Under the pieces are notes generated by a model, which was given only the letters and a program-made list of their open reading frames with translations, made no database searches and was not told where the DNA came from. From the NCBI RefSeq assembly GCF_032854445.1, contig NC_088297.1, forward strand, positions 22,581,127 to 22,645,126: DNA of 64,000 nt, given 5' to 3'. The position numbers and the translations under genes are program-made. The stretch's first letter is position 1. Each line of letters begins with the position of its first letter. The DNA is from Liolophura sinensis (taxonomy: Eukaryota; Mollusca; Polyplacophora; Chitonida; Chitonidae). This document shows, piece after piece, positions 37,318-50,242 of this stretch.

Positions 37318-39545
37318 CACATTGGCTCAAGACCTATAGACTCTATTCACTGTGATTTACCTCCCAGTAAATTACAGCCCCATGATTTAGAAACAATGGC
37401 TCAAGACCTATAGACTCTATTCACTGTGATTTACCTCCCAGTAAATTACAGCCCCATGATTTACAAACATTGGCTCAAGACCTATAGACTCTATTCACTG
37501 TGATTTACCTCCCAGTAAATTACAGCCCCATGATTTACAAACATTGGCTCAAGACCTATTGACTCTATTCATTGTGATTTACCTCCCAGTAAATTACAGC
37601 CCCATGATTTACAAACATTGGCTCAAGACCTATAGACTCTATTCACTGTGATTTACCTCCCAGTTAATTACAGCCCCACGATTTAGAAACATTGGCTCAA
37701 GACCTATAGACTCTATTCATTGTGATTTACCTCCCAGTAAATTACAGCCCCATGATTTAGAAACATTGGCTCAAGACCTATAGACTCTATTCACTGTGAT
37801 TTACCTCCCAGTAAATAAAAGCCCCATGATTTACAAACATTGGCTCAAGACCTATAGACTCTATTCACTGTGATTTACCTCCCAGTAAATAAAAGCCCCA
37901 TGATTTACAAACATTGGCTCAAGACTTATAGACTCTATTCACTGTGATTTACCTCCCAGTAAATTACAGCCCCATGATTTAGAAACATTGGCTCAAGACC
38001 TATAGACTCTATTCACTGTGATTTACCTCCCAGTAAATAAAAGCCCCATGATTTAGAAACATTGGCTCAAGACCTATACACTCTATTCATTGTGATTTAC
38101 CTCCCAGTAAATTACAGCCCCATGATTTAGAAACATTGGCTCAAGACCTATAGACTCTATTCACTGTGGTTTACCTCCCAGTAAATTACAGCCCCATGAT
38201 TTAGAAACATTGGCTCAAGACCTATAGACTCTATTCACTGTGATTTACCTCCCAGTAAATTACAGTCCCATGATTTAGAAACATTGGCTCAAGACCTATA
38301 GACTCTATTCATTGTGATTTACCTCCCAGTAAATTACAGCCCCATGATTTAGAAACACTGGCTCAAGACCTATAGACTCTATTCACTGTGATTTACCTCC
38401 CAGTTAATTACAGCCACATGATTTACAAACATTGGCTCAAGACCTATAGACTCTATTCATTGTGATTTACCTCCCAGTAAATTACAGCCACATGATTTAG
38501 AAACATTGGCTCAAGACCTATAGACTCTATTCATTGTGATTTACCTCCCAGTAAATTACAGCCCCATGATTTACAAACATTGGCTCAAGACCTATAGACT
38601 TTATTCACTGTGATTTACCTCCCAGTAAATTACAGCCCCATGATTTACAAACATTGGCTCAAGACCTATAGACTCTATTCACTGTGATTTACCTCCCAGT
38701 TAATTACAGCCACATGATTTACAAACATTGGCTCAAGACCTATAGACTCTATTCATTGTGATTTACCTCCCAGTAAATTACAGCCCCATGATTTAGAAAC
38801 ATTGGCTCAAGACCTATAGACTCTATTCACTGTGATTTACCTCCCAGTTAATTACAGCCACATGATTTACAAACATTGGCTCAAGACCTATAGACTCTAT
38901 TCATTGTGATTTACCTCCCAGTAAATTACAGCCACATGATTTAGAAACATTGGCTCAAGACCTATAGACTCTATTCATTGTGATTTACCTCCCAGTAAAT
39001 TACAGCCCCATGATTTACAAACATTGGCTCAAGACCTATAGACTTTATTCACTGTGATTTACCTCCCAGTAAATTACAGCCACATGATTTAGAAACATTG
39101 GCTCAAGACCTATACACTCTATTCACTGTGATTTACCTCCCAGTAAATTACAGCCCCATGATTTAGAAACATTGGCTCAAGACCTATAGACTCTATTCAC
39201 TGTGATTTACCTCCCAGTTAATTACAGCCACATGATTTACAAACATTGGCTCAAGACCTATAGACTCTATTCATTGTGATTTACCTCCCAGTAAATTACA
39301 GCCACATGATTTAGAAACATTGGCTCAAGACCTATAGACTCTATTCATTGTGATTCACCTCCCAGTAAATTACAGCCCCATGATTTACAAACATTGGCTC
39401 AAGACCTATAGACTTTATTCACTGTGATTTACCTCCCAGTAAATTACAGCCCCATGATTTACAAACATTGGCTCAAGACCTATAGACTCTATTCACTGTG
39501 ATTTACCTCCCAGTAAATTACAGCCCCATGATTTAGAAACTCTTT
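37318..39545. repeat. Satellite-like array, 74-bp unit, about 30 copies with higher-order pattern
   Basis: The unit contains TTGGCTCAAGACCTATAGAC, TCTATTCACTGTGATTTACC and TCCCAGTAAATTACAGCCCC, then ATGATTTAGAAACA. Variants (GTTAATT/GTAAATT/GTAAATAAA, CCCC/CCAC, TTTAGA/TTTACA, CTTTATT) recur in the same order in the right half. Confidence 0.98.
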
Positions 39546-41978
39546 ATACCACTGATGAAGGCATTAAGGAATCAGAACAGCTCTTGAGGTCAGGCTAAGG
39601 ACAATTTTTGAAAGAAACAAATTTTCCCATAAGTTAAGTCATTACGGAATTAAGGTAATCCTACAAGGGTATAGGGATTTAGAAATAAGGGCAATGCCAC
39701 ACACTCAGGAATTACAAAATAACAACAATCCTACAAGTAAAGCAGTTAGACAGTCAGGATAATCCTTCAGATTAACACATTAACTAAATAAGGTAATCGT
39801 TCAGTTTTTGGCTATTGTCTTCAGGTTGAAGAAGGAACCTGGATTTCAAATAACTTTGACAGCATTGTTATGCACTTTCTTACTGGCACATCTTGAAAAA
39901 TGATAGGTGGAAAAGTGGACTGAGAGGTATTAATGTATTGCCTAGAGAGATAGTTTTCTGTGAAATACCTCTATAGGGCTATTCTCATTATAAAGCACTT
40001 GAGGTGGGTTATATACACACTGAAAAATCCTTTTCAAAGAAGATTACATGACAAAACAAACCAGCTTTTTCATAAGCAGACTAAGAGTGGAGACTTGAGA
40101 ACAACAAGTCTGTAGCTTCAAACCCAGTGGGCCCTAGTTTTTTCACCATACTAGCACAGAAGATTCTATTTTTTTTACCACATTACTCAATATAACAATG
40201 GAGTTTTATGTCAAGTTATACTTGGTTAATTATAGGAAAACAATTCAAATGCTAACAGGTGCAAACAATACAGGTAAGTACATCTAAGGACATTTACAGG
40301 TATACCTGATATACAGGTACCTGTACCCCCTACAGAGCTTGGTGCAAGTGGACTGGTCCAGACATGAGTCAGTCTCATTGAGAAGACAGGAAGAAGGAGC
40401 TGACATTGTCCCTGTGTTAACCCAAGGAGTGTGAGGGTAAGGTGACAGTGTTAACAGGCTCTACTACCCTACTGCCAGTGATCCTGGCTGGTCTAAACAC
40501 AGTTCACACATGGACCAGACTGTAGGGCAGGACAATGCAGTAATATTAACCCAGGAAATACAGCACAGTAGCTGACACAAACTTTTCAAAGTGAGGATGC
40601 TCTGATACTGTGGTGGGGAATTCAAACTTTCAAATCAGCTCAAGTGCTACAGTTTTTTTTTTTACATGGGTTGCAGAGAAATCAATGGCTCTCTGTGCTG
40701 GTGTACATACTTCATCAGGTGTTAAGTGTTAACTCGACGACAACAACGTCTGACGCCAGTGGGCTTGATTGACAGGTAAGAAAGTTAACTTGTAACTATA
40801 AAGACCTGTTAATACGGCACCAACAGAGGTGTTATATATGACATGGTCTGATAGAGGTCTTTAATTTCTACAGAGCAAGAAGTTTCAGGGTATCTATATG
40901 CCTTCAGCTGCAGACTATTAAAGAGACATACATGCATAGTGTTAATGGCATATACGAGTAGAGAAGAACTAATTAGCAGGTGACATTTATAATGGGGTAA
41001 TTCACATGTACACTGTACAAGTTTTTGATGTAAAATTACCTGTTGAGTACTGAGTGGGCTGACATAGCTGGACATGTACCTGTACATAAGTCACGATATT
41101 AAACTATGGATACCTCCGTTGTATAAGTGAAATTTTCCAGAGTACAGCGTAAAATACCAGTCAAATACAAAACTTGTGTGTGTAACCACTAAATTTTTAT
41201 AGCTATTATGTCAACTGTGAAAATACCTGGAGCTTAACTATTTACATGTTACAGCCTGTAACATGTATCTGAACTATGACTGAATGAACTGATGTAATAA
41301 AAAAACATCAACAAAATCAAGCTTGGTCACAGACTACACAAGAACTTAATTTCTTCCAGAGCTATATGGTCCAAGAGTCATTAACCACTCCTGTCTGAAC
41401 ACATAAGACAAACACAGCAATCTGTTATAGGAGTAAGGTGCACAAAACAGCCACAGACCAATCACTAAACCTGCTTGTTACCTCAGCTGTGGGGGTGGGT
41501 GTGAGGGGTAGGGCTGATAGGCCTGATCCTTTACACAGGGGTGCTACATGTACACCTACTAGTTCTGTACAGCAGAATTTCATGGTAATGTGTCTGTACA
41601 CAGAAGGATGTTGTTGACAGTGTTGTGGTTTTAAGGAGTGTTCTGGCCAGACAACTACAGTATATGTATACAATGCTTGGCTAATGACTGGAATTGTCCA
41701 GGTCTGAATTAGAGAGGTCCGCTTAACATGCAGTGAAATGCACATTACCATGTGGAGTCGAACCGTAAAAGAAACAGATTTAGCAAGTTTCAGTTTCAAG
41801 CTATCCATAAGTATATGTAATACATATGGGTTTATTTCATTTTCACATGTATGTCTTGGACCATAATGGAGAATGCAACTGCAAGTTCTTGTCACCTAAG
41901 CTTGTTTTATTCCCCTTCTTTACCCTGCTCATTTTGCTTACTTGGCTCAAATTACCTTTTGGGGTTCAAAATAAATAA
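39546..41978. other. No gene recognised
   Basis: Unique sequence between tandem arrays. A minus-strand frame of 156 codons at 41425-41895 has no recognisable domain or splice context and is not called. Confidence 0.55.
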
Positions 41979-42205
41979 ATGTTTATTTATTTATTTGACT
42001 GGTGTTCAAAATATTTCACTTATATAAAAGCAGCCAGCATTATATTATGGTGGGTGGGGGGTGGGGGGGGGGAACCGAGGACCATACCCAGGTTGCTGGA
42101 AAACCTTCCTACTTTGAGCCAAAGAGGAAGCCAGCATGACCTGGACTTGAACTCACAGCGACTGCATTGGTGAGAGGCTCCTGGGTCATTGCAACATGCT
42201 GCCAG
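41979..42205 (-). mobile_element. AAAT-tailed SINE with internal G-run
   Basis: Tail TTTATTTATTTATTTGACTG, AATATTTCACTTATATAAAA, CCAGCATTATATTATGG, a long G-rich replacement at about 42049-42072, then AGAGGAAGCCAGCATGACCT and the tRNA-like head GAGAGGCTCCTGGGTCATTG. No clear target duplication. Confidence 0.82.
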
Positions 42206-42720
42206 GGAAAACCTGCAGTAAATATCTGATCTCTGTCTGCATGTGGGTCATACTGTGTAGAGCAAGATTACACTCACAGAATTCACTGCAATTTATGGTG
42301 AGATCAAACTACGTGTACATGTGTGCATGCAGAGTAACTGTAAATTTTATTTAAGACTGAACTTAAAGCGAAAAAAGAAAACTTAGTGCACCTGTGACTG
42401 CTGACAAAAGAGATGTAGTTGGCTTAAGAAAAAAAACATAATGAAGAGACTTAGGACATCCACAGACAGGATATACCTCTGCTAGGTCTGTCTCCAAGAG
42501 AGATGGGCTAGCTTTTTACCCACAGATATGCTGTGACATGGCCTACAGATGTATAGGGGGTGGGATTACATAAGAGCTGAGACACCTGTTTGTAAAATAC
42601 ACAGATGTGATGACCACGCCCTCTGGTGACGCAGGGATGTCACATCACAGCATCATCTGTGGTTTAACATGGCCTGTATATCACATCATCTTATCAGCAG
42701 TACAATATACAGGTTCACAG

Positions 42721-43972
42721 ATTTGCAATGGATGCAGAAAGCCACTGTAGTGTTGCTGGGCCGTTCAGTAAGTAGGGTTGTTTGTGTGGGCACTGGTTTC
42801 ATTATTTATAATGGATGCAGAAAGCCACTGTAGTGTTGGTAGGCCTTTCAGTAAGCAGGGTTGTTTGTGTGGGCACTGGTTTCATTATTTGCAATGGATG
42901 CAGAAAGCCACTGTAGTGTTGGTAGGCCTTTCAGTAAGCAGGGTTGTTTGTGTGGGCACTGGTTTCATTATTTGCAATGGATGCAGAAAGCCACTGTAGT
43001 GTCGCTGGGCCGTTCAGTAAGCAGGGTTGTTTGTGTGGGCACTGGTTTCATTATTTGCAATGGATGCAGAAAGCCACTGTAGTGGCGCTGGGCCGTTCAG
43101 TAAGCAGGGTTGTTTGTGTGGGCACTGGTTTCATTATTTGCAATGGATGCAGAAAGCCACTGTAGTGTCGCTGGGCCGTTCAGTAAGCAGGGTTGTTTGT
43201 GTGGGCACTGGTTTCATTATTTGCAATGGATGCAGACAGCCACTGTAGTGTCGCTGGGCCGTTCAGTAAGCAGGTTGTTTGTGCGAGCACTGGTTTCATT
43301 ATTTGCAATGGATGCAGAAAGCCACTGTAGTGTTGCTGGCCGTTCAGTAAGCAGGGTTGTTTGTGTGGGCACTGGTTTCATTATTTGCAATGGATGCAGA
43401 AAGCCACTGTAGTGTTGCTGGGCCGTTCAGTAAGCAGGGTTGTTTGTGTGGGCACTGGTTTCATTATTTGCAATGGATGCAGAAAGCCACTGTAGTGTCG
43501 CTCGGCCGTTCAGTAAGCAGGGTTGTTTGTCTGGGCACTGGTTTCATTATTTACAATGGATGCAGAAAGCCCACTGTAGTGTTGCTGGGCAGTTCAGTAA
43601 GCAGAGTTGTTTGTCTGGGCACTGGTTTCATTATTTACAATGGATGCAGAAAGCCACTGTAGTGTTGCTAGGCCTTTCAGTAAGCAGGGTTGTTTGTGTG
43701 GGCACTGGTTTCATTATTTGCAACTGGATGCAGAAAGCCACTGTAGTGTTGCTGGGCCGTTCAGTAAGCAGGGTTGTTTGTGTGGGCACTGGTTTCATTA
43801 TTTGCAATGGATGCAGAAAGCCACTGTAGTGTTGCTGGGCCGTTCAGTAAGCAGGGTTGTTTGTGTGGGCACTGGTTTCATTATTTGCAATGGATGCAGA
43901 AAGCCACTGTAGTGTTGCTGGGCCGTTCAGTAAGCAGGGTTGTTTGTGTGGGCACTGGTTTCATTATTTGTC
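42721..43972. repeat. Minisatellite, 83-bp unit, about 15 copies
   Basis: The unit contains GGGTTGTTTGTGTGGGCACT, GGTTTCATTATTTGCAATGG, ATGCAGAAAGCCACTGTAGT and GCTGGGCCGTTCAGTAAGCA. Copies differ by single bases (GTTGGTAGGCC versus GTCGCTGGGCC) and rare 1-bp indels. Since 83 is not a multiple of three, the overlapping open frames it creates are by-products. Confidence 0.97.
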
Positions 43973-45350
43973 ACTTTTAGACCTTTTCAGCATGCTCAGA
44001 GTTGTTTACATTCCAAACAGTGACTGTTTTAACCATGTATGGCAACACACTAAAGTCGTGTATTAAAACCACTAGGAAATACAATTTTAAACTAACAATT
44101 ATTATAAATGAATTTTAACCTCTGGAAAATTTTTCACTTGAAATTCCTGTTATATTATTACAAAACTACGGTCAAAATATGCACACAGCTCTCCTCATTC
44201 AGTCAGTCAGTGTGTTATTCAAACTTCACGCAAGACACGAAGTTGAGAGTACACAAACTCTTTACCTTTTTCAATGTGACCCAGAGGCATATGTTAACTT
44301 TGATTTTCTGCTACAGTGAATTTTTAACACTGTTTAATTACAGACAAACTGAAAGGGTCCGGTGAAACTGCTTAATTGCACTGCATACTGTACATCAGGA
44401 TGAAAAGGATATGGCTTTATTATTTCTTCTGTGGGCATTTATTCATATACACCCTGTACTGACTTTACTGCTCTACTACACAATTAGTGCACATACATGT
44501 TACTGTAATGTCAAGATTTCTGGAGAAAGGAAACGACACAGCTGTGGAATATTCCTATTACATTCAAAAATACACTGGAAAACAAAAAATACAGGAATAT
44601 TGCCTACAGAGCCTGTAGCTGACTTTACTGCAGCATGGTGTCCAATCAGAGCAATTATCACAGTAACCTGGTCTGTCCGTAAATGAACAGAAAATTTTAC
44701 AATTATGCCCTTCTGTTTTCTTTGTAGTGCACACTTTTTCAATGTCTGTAAAATTTGTCTCAACAACGTGATGCATGTACTTTTGATTTGGACTTCTGAC
44801 ATTCAAGAGCCTTCTTTCACCATGTACTTGTAATTCAATTTTATACTCACTGTCTGAAAGCTTAATTACGTGTGTGAACGACAGCGTTTGAATAAAAATG
44901 CGGACAGAATTACAGAGACTTGTCACACACCACTCAGTTTGTGCAGCAGAGCGTGTAATAGGCGGACAATGTTGGGCACATCAGCAGTTAACCAAGGGTG
45001 AAGCATTTCCCACTCACGCCCCAGCATTAATCTAGCCTCGGGTAGCACAAATATGATAGCTCATAATAGGCCTAATTTTGTTCATTTGCCTTATCTGACT
45101 GTACATCACATGCCTAATTTTGTTCAATCGCGACATAAAGTGATCAAGAGGTGAGAGCAATAAGAGGTCTAAAGATGTAATCATGATGACACACTAAGCA
45201 ATCATTCACATAGTACCGCTTGTGTACATGTGTACCAATTTGGGTTCACAGGTACACACGATCAAGTAACACCATTTTGTCCAGTTTGCATTGCAAAGCT
45301 AGAGATCTGGAATCCAACTGCCAATACGCTTTGTAAATTAGATGAGCATA
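43973..45350. other. No gene recognised
   Basis: Unique AT-rich spacer between the 83-bp and 34-bp arrays. Overlapping minus-strand frames at 44500-44926 are not supported by any family pattern. Confidence 0.5.
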
Positions 45351-45554
45351 AGCCAAGATTCTGTAGCCTGAGCTGATTAAGCCTGTTGGCCTTTCATGAT
45401 AAATGCTAAACAATACTAGGCCAGATGCAATATTACAATCCTAATGGTGATAAATCAAGATGCTGTAGTCTGAACAACAAAGGCTGCGCTCTGGGCAACA
45501 ATACACTAAAATGATATATAACTCTGAACAACAACACCTAGGCCCAAGAAGCTG

Positions 45555-45862
45555 CAGTCTGATAATGGACCAATATGATACAGTCTGAACAATATATAAT
45601 GGGCCAAGGCGATGCAGTCTGAACAATATATAATGGGCCAAGGCGATGCAGTCTGAACAAAATATAATGGGCCAAGGCGATGCAGCCTGAGCAATATATA
45701 ATGGGGCCAAGGCGATGCAGTCTGAACAATATATAATGGGCCAAGACGATGCAGTCTGAACAATTTATAATGGGCCAAGGCGATGCAGTCTGAACAATAT
45801 ATAAATGGGCCAAGGCGATGCAGTCTGAACAATATATAATGGGTCAAGGCGATGCAGCCTGA
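45555..45862. repeat. Minisatellite, 34-bp unit, about nine copies
   Basis: The unit is CGATGCAGTCTGAACAATAT plus ATAATGGGCCAAGG. Decayed relatives of the same unit (for example CTGTAGTCTGAACAAC at 45464 and CGCTACAGCCTGAACATTAA near 46040) extend from about 45350 to 46080. Confidence 0.95.
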
Positions 45863-46345
45863 ATGACAACAGGGCATGATAATTAATGCACTCTGAGTAG
45901 CAATAGGCCAAGAACATGCAGGTCTCATGCACATAATGGGCTAAGATGCCTATAAACACTGTAGCATGTTGTGCTGAAGCATAGAAAATAGGCAAAGAAG
46001 TACCAGGCTATATATATCCTATAATAGGCAGGCAAGGACGCTACAGCCTGAACATTAATCGGCTGATGACAAGACTGACTAAATTCTGAATAACTCCTGT
46101 ATTTCAGCTGAAGTTTGGTATGTACAAATGCACTTTCAGAGTCACATAATTAAAAGCCTTAAAATGATACTTTTCATGCCAACACATACATTTTTCTGAC
46201 TGGAAACAAATCCAACTTCACAAGAAACCCTTAAGTGGCCTTATAAGGTTTTATGAATCAATAACAACAAAGCAAACTGTGTCACTCAAACAATACTGAA
46301 CTTTAAATGAAACACAGTAAATGTTGTTCTGAGGTAGTCCAATGC

Positions 46346-47830
46346 CTGCACAGTTATCCCAACAGTGCCCATATGACAACAGCCAGCACAGTTTTCCCAA
46401 CAGTACCTATATGACAACAGCCTGCACAGTTATCCCAACAGTACTTATATGACAACAGCCAGCACAGTTATCCCAACAGTAGCTATATGACAATAACCTC
46501 CACAGTTATCCCAACAGTACCTATATGACAACAGCCAGCAAAGTTATCCCAACAGTAGCTATATGACAATAACCTCCACAGTTATCCCAACAGTACCTAT
46601 ATGACAGCAGCCAGCACAGTTATCCCAACAGTACCTATATGACAACAGCCAGCACAGTTATCCCAACAGTAGCTATATGACAATAACCTCCACAGTTATC
46701 CCAACAGTACCTATATGACAACAGCCAGCACAGTTATCCCAACAGTACCTATATGACAACAGCCAGCACAGTTATCCCAACAGTACCCACATGACAACAG
46801 CCAGCACAGTTATCCAACAGTGCCTATATGACAACAGCCTGCACAGTTATCCCAACAGTACCTATATGACAACAGCCAGCACAGTTATCCCAACAGTACC
46901 CATATGACAACAGCCAGCACAGTTATCCCAAACAGTACCCATATGACAATAACCTCCACAGTTATCCCAACAGTGCCTATATGACAACAGCCTGCACAGT
47001 TATCCCAACAGTACCTATATGACAACAGCCAGCACAGTTATCCCAACAGTACCTATATGACAACAGCCAGCACAGTTATCCCAACAGTACCTATATGACA
47101 ACAGCCAGCAAAGTTATCCCAACAGTACCCATATGACAATAACCTCCACAGTTATCCCAACAGTGCCTATATGACAACAGCCAGCACAGTTATCCCAACA
47201 GTGCCTATATGACAACAGCCAGCACAGTTATCCCAACAGTACCTATATGACAACAGCCAGCACAGTTATCCCAACAGTACCCATATGACAACAGCCAGCA
47301 CAGTTATCCCAACAGTACCTATATGACAACAGCCAGCACAGTTATCCCAACAGTACCTATATGACAACAGCCAGCACAATTTCCCAACAGTACCTATATG
47401 ACAGCAGCCAGCAGTTATCCCAACAGTACCTATATGACAACAGCCAGCACAGTTATCCCAACAGTACCCATATGACAACAACCAGCACAGTTATCCCAAC
47501 AGTGCCTATATGACAGCAGCCAGCACAGTTATCCCAATAGTACCTATATGACAGCAGCCAGCACAGTTATCCCAACAGTACCTATATGACAACAGCCAGC
47601 ACAGTTATCCCAACAGTACCTATATGACAACAGCCAGCACAGTTATCCCAACAGTACCTATATGACAGCAGCCAGCACAGTTATCCCAACAGTGCCTATA
47701 TGACAACAGCCAGCACAGTTATCCCAACAGTACCTATATGACAGCAGCCAGCACAGTTATCCCAAAAGTGCCTATATGACAACAGCCAGCACAGTTATCC
47801 CAACAGTACCTATACAACAACAGGCAGCAC
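46346..47830. repeat. Minisatellite, 38-bp unit, about 39 copies
   Basis: The unit is ACAGTTATCCCAACAGTACC plus TATATGACAACAGCCAGC. Variants TGCC/TAGC/TACCCATATG and an AATAACCTCC version recur throughout. No open frame of significance. Confidence 0.97.
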
Positions 47831-48064
47831 AGAAATAAAAACTGTTCTGGTATTAAATGAAAACATACACAGACACATGAATCTGTACATCGTTTTCTAT
47901 CAGGCAACACAGTTCATATTGAGATCACTGAATATCATGCCAGGCAGTGGGTCAATCATTTGCTCTCCGTTTATAAATAACACAGAGCAAGCAGCGATTG
48001 AGAGAAAAAAGATGATGGAGAGCAGATGGATAGACGGGACAATGTGCATGCACATAGCAGCTGG

Positions 48065-48107
<43 letters not shown>
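48065..48107. repeat. Microsatellite (CA)n followed by (TA)n
   Basis: A CA run passes directly into a TA run. Simple sequence with no other feature. Confidence 0.97.
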
Positions 48108-48489
48108 GGGGTATATACATAGACAAACCTAGACAGCTAATAGTGACTATTTATAAAGTCAGTTCAGGTCTCTTGCCTAAGGCTACTGATTTATGACAAC
48201 ATTTGAGGGCACTTTTTTGCCACCTTTTTTTCACTGCAGTGCAATGATATAGGACTAAGATAGGCGTCACATGGGTATGAAATCCCCTCAATGAACCACA
48301 CATCCACTATAGCCATGCTAGGAAATGTAATTACTTTGTTAATGATATATCCTGCTGTAAAGTCACGAAAGTTTGCTGCTCAACAAATAGGATATTATAG
48401 GGTGACTTAGCCTATGTGCATATGCAGACATCTGGATAATAAAAAAATGCACAGGTAATAAAGGCTGAAATCTTTTGTCATAAACTGAG

Positions 48490-48690
48490 TATGGTAAACG
48501 ACCTCCAATTCCAACCCAAAAAGCTCCTTTTTACAAGCAAATAAAGGTCACGAAATTTTACTTTTTGCTTTAAAGTTATATTTTTCCAGAATAATCCCAA
48601 ACTCAAAACGCATTTCCATGATGAACAGAAGCACCAGGATCAGGGAAAATGCACAATTTTGTCATGGATGAAATCCATACCGTAATGTAA
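48490..48690. mobile_element. Possible diverged family 1 MITE
   Basis: GGTAAACGACCTCCAATTCC at the left, CAAATAAAGGTCACGAAATT, TTTTCCAGAATAATCCC and TTTGTCATGGATGAAATCC at the right follow the motif order of 19349-19569, but the termini are decayed. Confidence 0.35.
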
Positions 48691-48737
48691 AACTATGCCC
48701 ATGGATAAAAACATGAAAAAATCAAATCTCCAGCATT

Positions 48738-48821
48738 AGGTGTCTGTGATAGCAAAACAAGTGAATATGCATTCAAGCATTATATAGGTGTCTGTGATAG
48801 CAAAACAAGTGAATATGCATG
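48738..48821. repeat. Two direct copies of a 40-odd-bp sequence
   Basis: TAGGTGTCTGTGATAGCAAA and ACAAGTGAATATGCAT occur twice in a row, separated by a short ATTCAAGCATTATA-like spacer. Confidence 0.85.
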
Positions 48822-50206
48822 AACTTTGCTGCGAACGTGTTGTGAATATTGTTCATTAGCAAGGTACCTGTTTATAGACAAGATCTCAAGAGCGACCCAA
48901 TTTGACCACCATATTTAAGCCCCTCTGTGAGCCCCTGAGGCATGGTTTGCTCCCACTTTTTGTTACTGCCTCAGGTAACTAACTGTAAGTTATAACCTCA
49001 GGTGTGCGCTCCTGCTTTGTCCAGCAGGTACATGTAGCACGGGTTTCATTCTTTCACCCTGTACAAATCTTTTCCTCTGATCGTATATAGATACATTGTA
49101 TGCTTGTGATTATCCCCAACCAGTTAGCCGAGTACGCCTGCGCCCACCCCGGCCAATTCAGCACCCTCCTGACTTCTAATTAGACCCGTCAAAGGTGTCA
49201 AAGGCCGGGATTCTTAACACATACCATAGTACAATGTGTTTACAGTCGATTGACAAATGTGCAGGCATTCCTCTGGCTACAGATACATCTCTCATGCCAC
49301 AATTATAAACTAGGGTCAACAATAAGCCATAGTGCTGAAAACTCACATGTTGATGATATATGGATGGTTTGCAATGGCAGCCATGTTTGAGGTAGGTTTG
49401 TGCTTATTGCCCATTGTATGCCCTTACCAGCCAAGGGCCTCTGCCAGCTTATGACACCTCTAACTATAGACACCCAGTGGGCAAGGCTCAATCTTACATC
49501 AAAGATGGATGTCAGTGCAAACCCCTATACAGGAAACCTGCATGGTTCTTTGCACAAGTATGACTTGAACCCCAAGCACTCACCCATTCTGGTTCTTGTG
49601 CATGTGGTCATGTGTACTTAATATACATATTGTATTTCACCTGAAATTTGGCTTAACTTTAAAGACACATTTTGCGTTTTTTTGTGATTTTCTTACCACA
49701 AATATATCAAATAAAATATCAATACAGAAGTCCAGATAGGAAGAAATTTCAAAAAACAACTATAGCTCTACTCTTTACCATTTCTATTTTTTTTCTGTAA
49801 GACCTTAATTCTGCTTGCCTCTTTTTAGAGACTCTTCTGTTACAATGTCAACACAACAATAATAACTCTTTAGGAGACCAGAACTGGTACTGACTTGACT
49901 ATTACCGTGACACAACATTTACAAGTTTTTATTTTGTTTATTTTAGCAGGCAAACTGAAACTGGTCAAGTGGAGACTGTGTAAACAGCACGGGTGAATCT
50001 GTGGGAAACACTCTACTCTGATCTGTTATACACCACAACGACTGTGGAAGACAACTCAGTTGGTTGCGTAACACACTGCGAGAATCGCCGTGAAGATCCG
50101 AATTACACAGGATCTGTGAATTTCATATTAGCTGAGCCAGATGATGTGAGAAGAAACTGCAAATAAGCATATGTCAACATTCGCCAGCGATATTTAATCC
50201 AGCAGA
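48822..50206. other. Upstream region of the mucin-like gene; nothing else recognised
   Basis: No tandem repeat or transposon was identified. Likely to hold the upstream regulatory sequence of the plus-strand gene. Confidence 0.5.
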
Positions 50207-50242
50207 TATAAACAGCAGTGGCAGGAACAGCCACTTCATTCC
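50207..50242 (+). promoter_or_regulatory. Candidate TATA box and initiator for the mucin-like gene
   Basis: TATAAA is at 50207-50212, and TCATTCC, which fits the metazoan initiator YYANWYY, is at 50236-50242. The A at 50238 would be the start site, 31 nt after the first T of the TATA box, which is the standard spacing. The predicted 5' leader would be about 163 nt before the ATG at 50401. A splice-acceptor-like TTCTAACAG near 50346 leaves open that the leader is spliced. Confidence 0.42.

Noticed and set aside
41425-41895. 156-codon minus-strand open frame
   Set aside because: No domain, signal or splice pattern; composition and codon use look like intergenic DNA, and a single long frame is expected by chance in 64 kb.
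42778-44066. Family of overlapping MFVWALVSLF... open frames
   Set aside because: Produced by the 83-bp tandem unit read in rotating frames; not a repeat protein.
44500-44926. Minus-strand frames of 100-120 codons
   Set aside because: They overlap in two frames with no family pattern, no acceptor/donor pair in phase, and AT-rich flanks.
45441-45995. Overlapping minus-strand frames rich in ALAHYILFRLHR-type repeats
   Set aside because: Translation of the 34-bp minisatellite in several frames.
47266-47481. Cys-rich minus-strand frame (GYCWDNCAGC...)
   Set aside because: Translation of the 38-bp minisatellite; the apparent cysteine pattern comes from the repeat.
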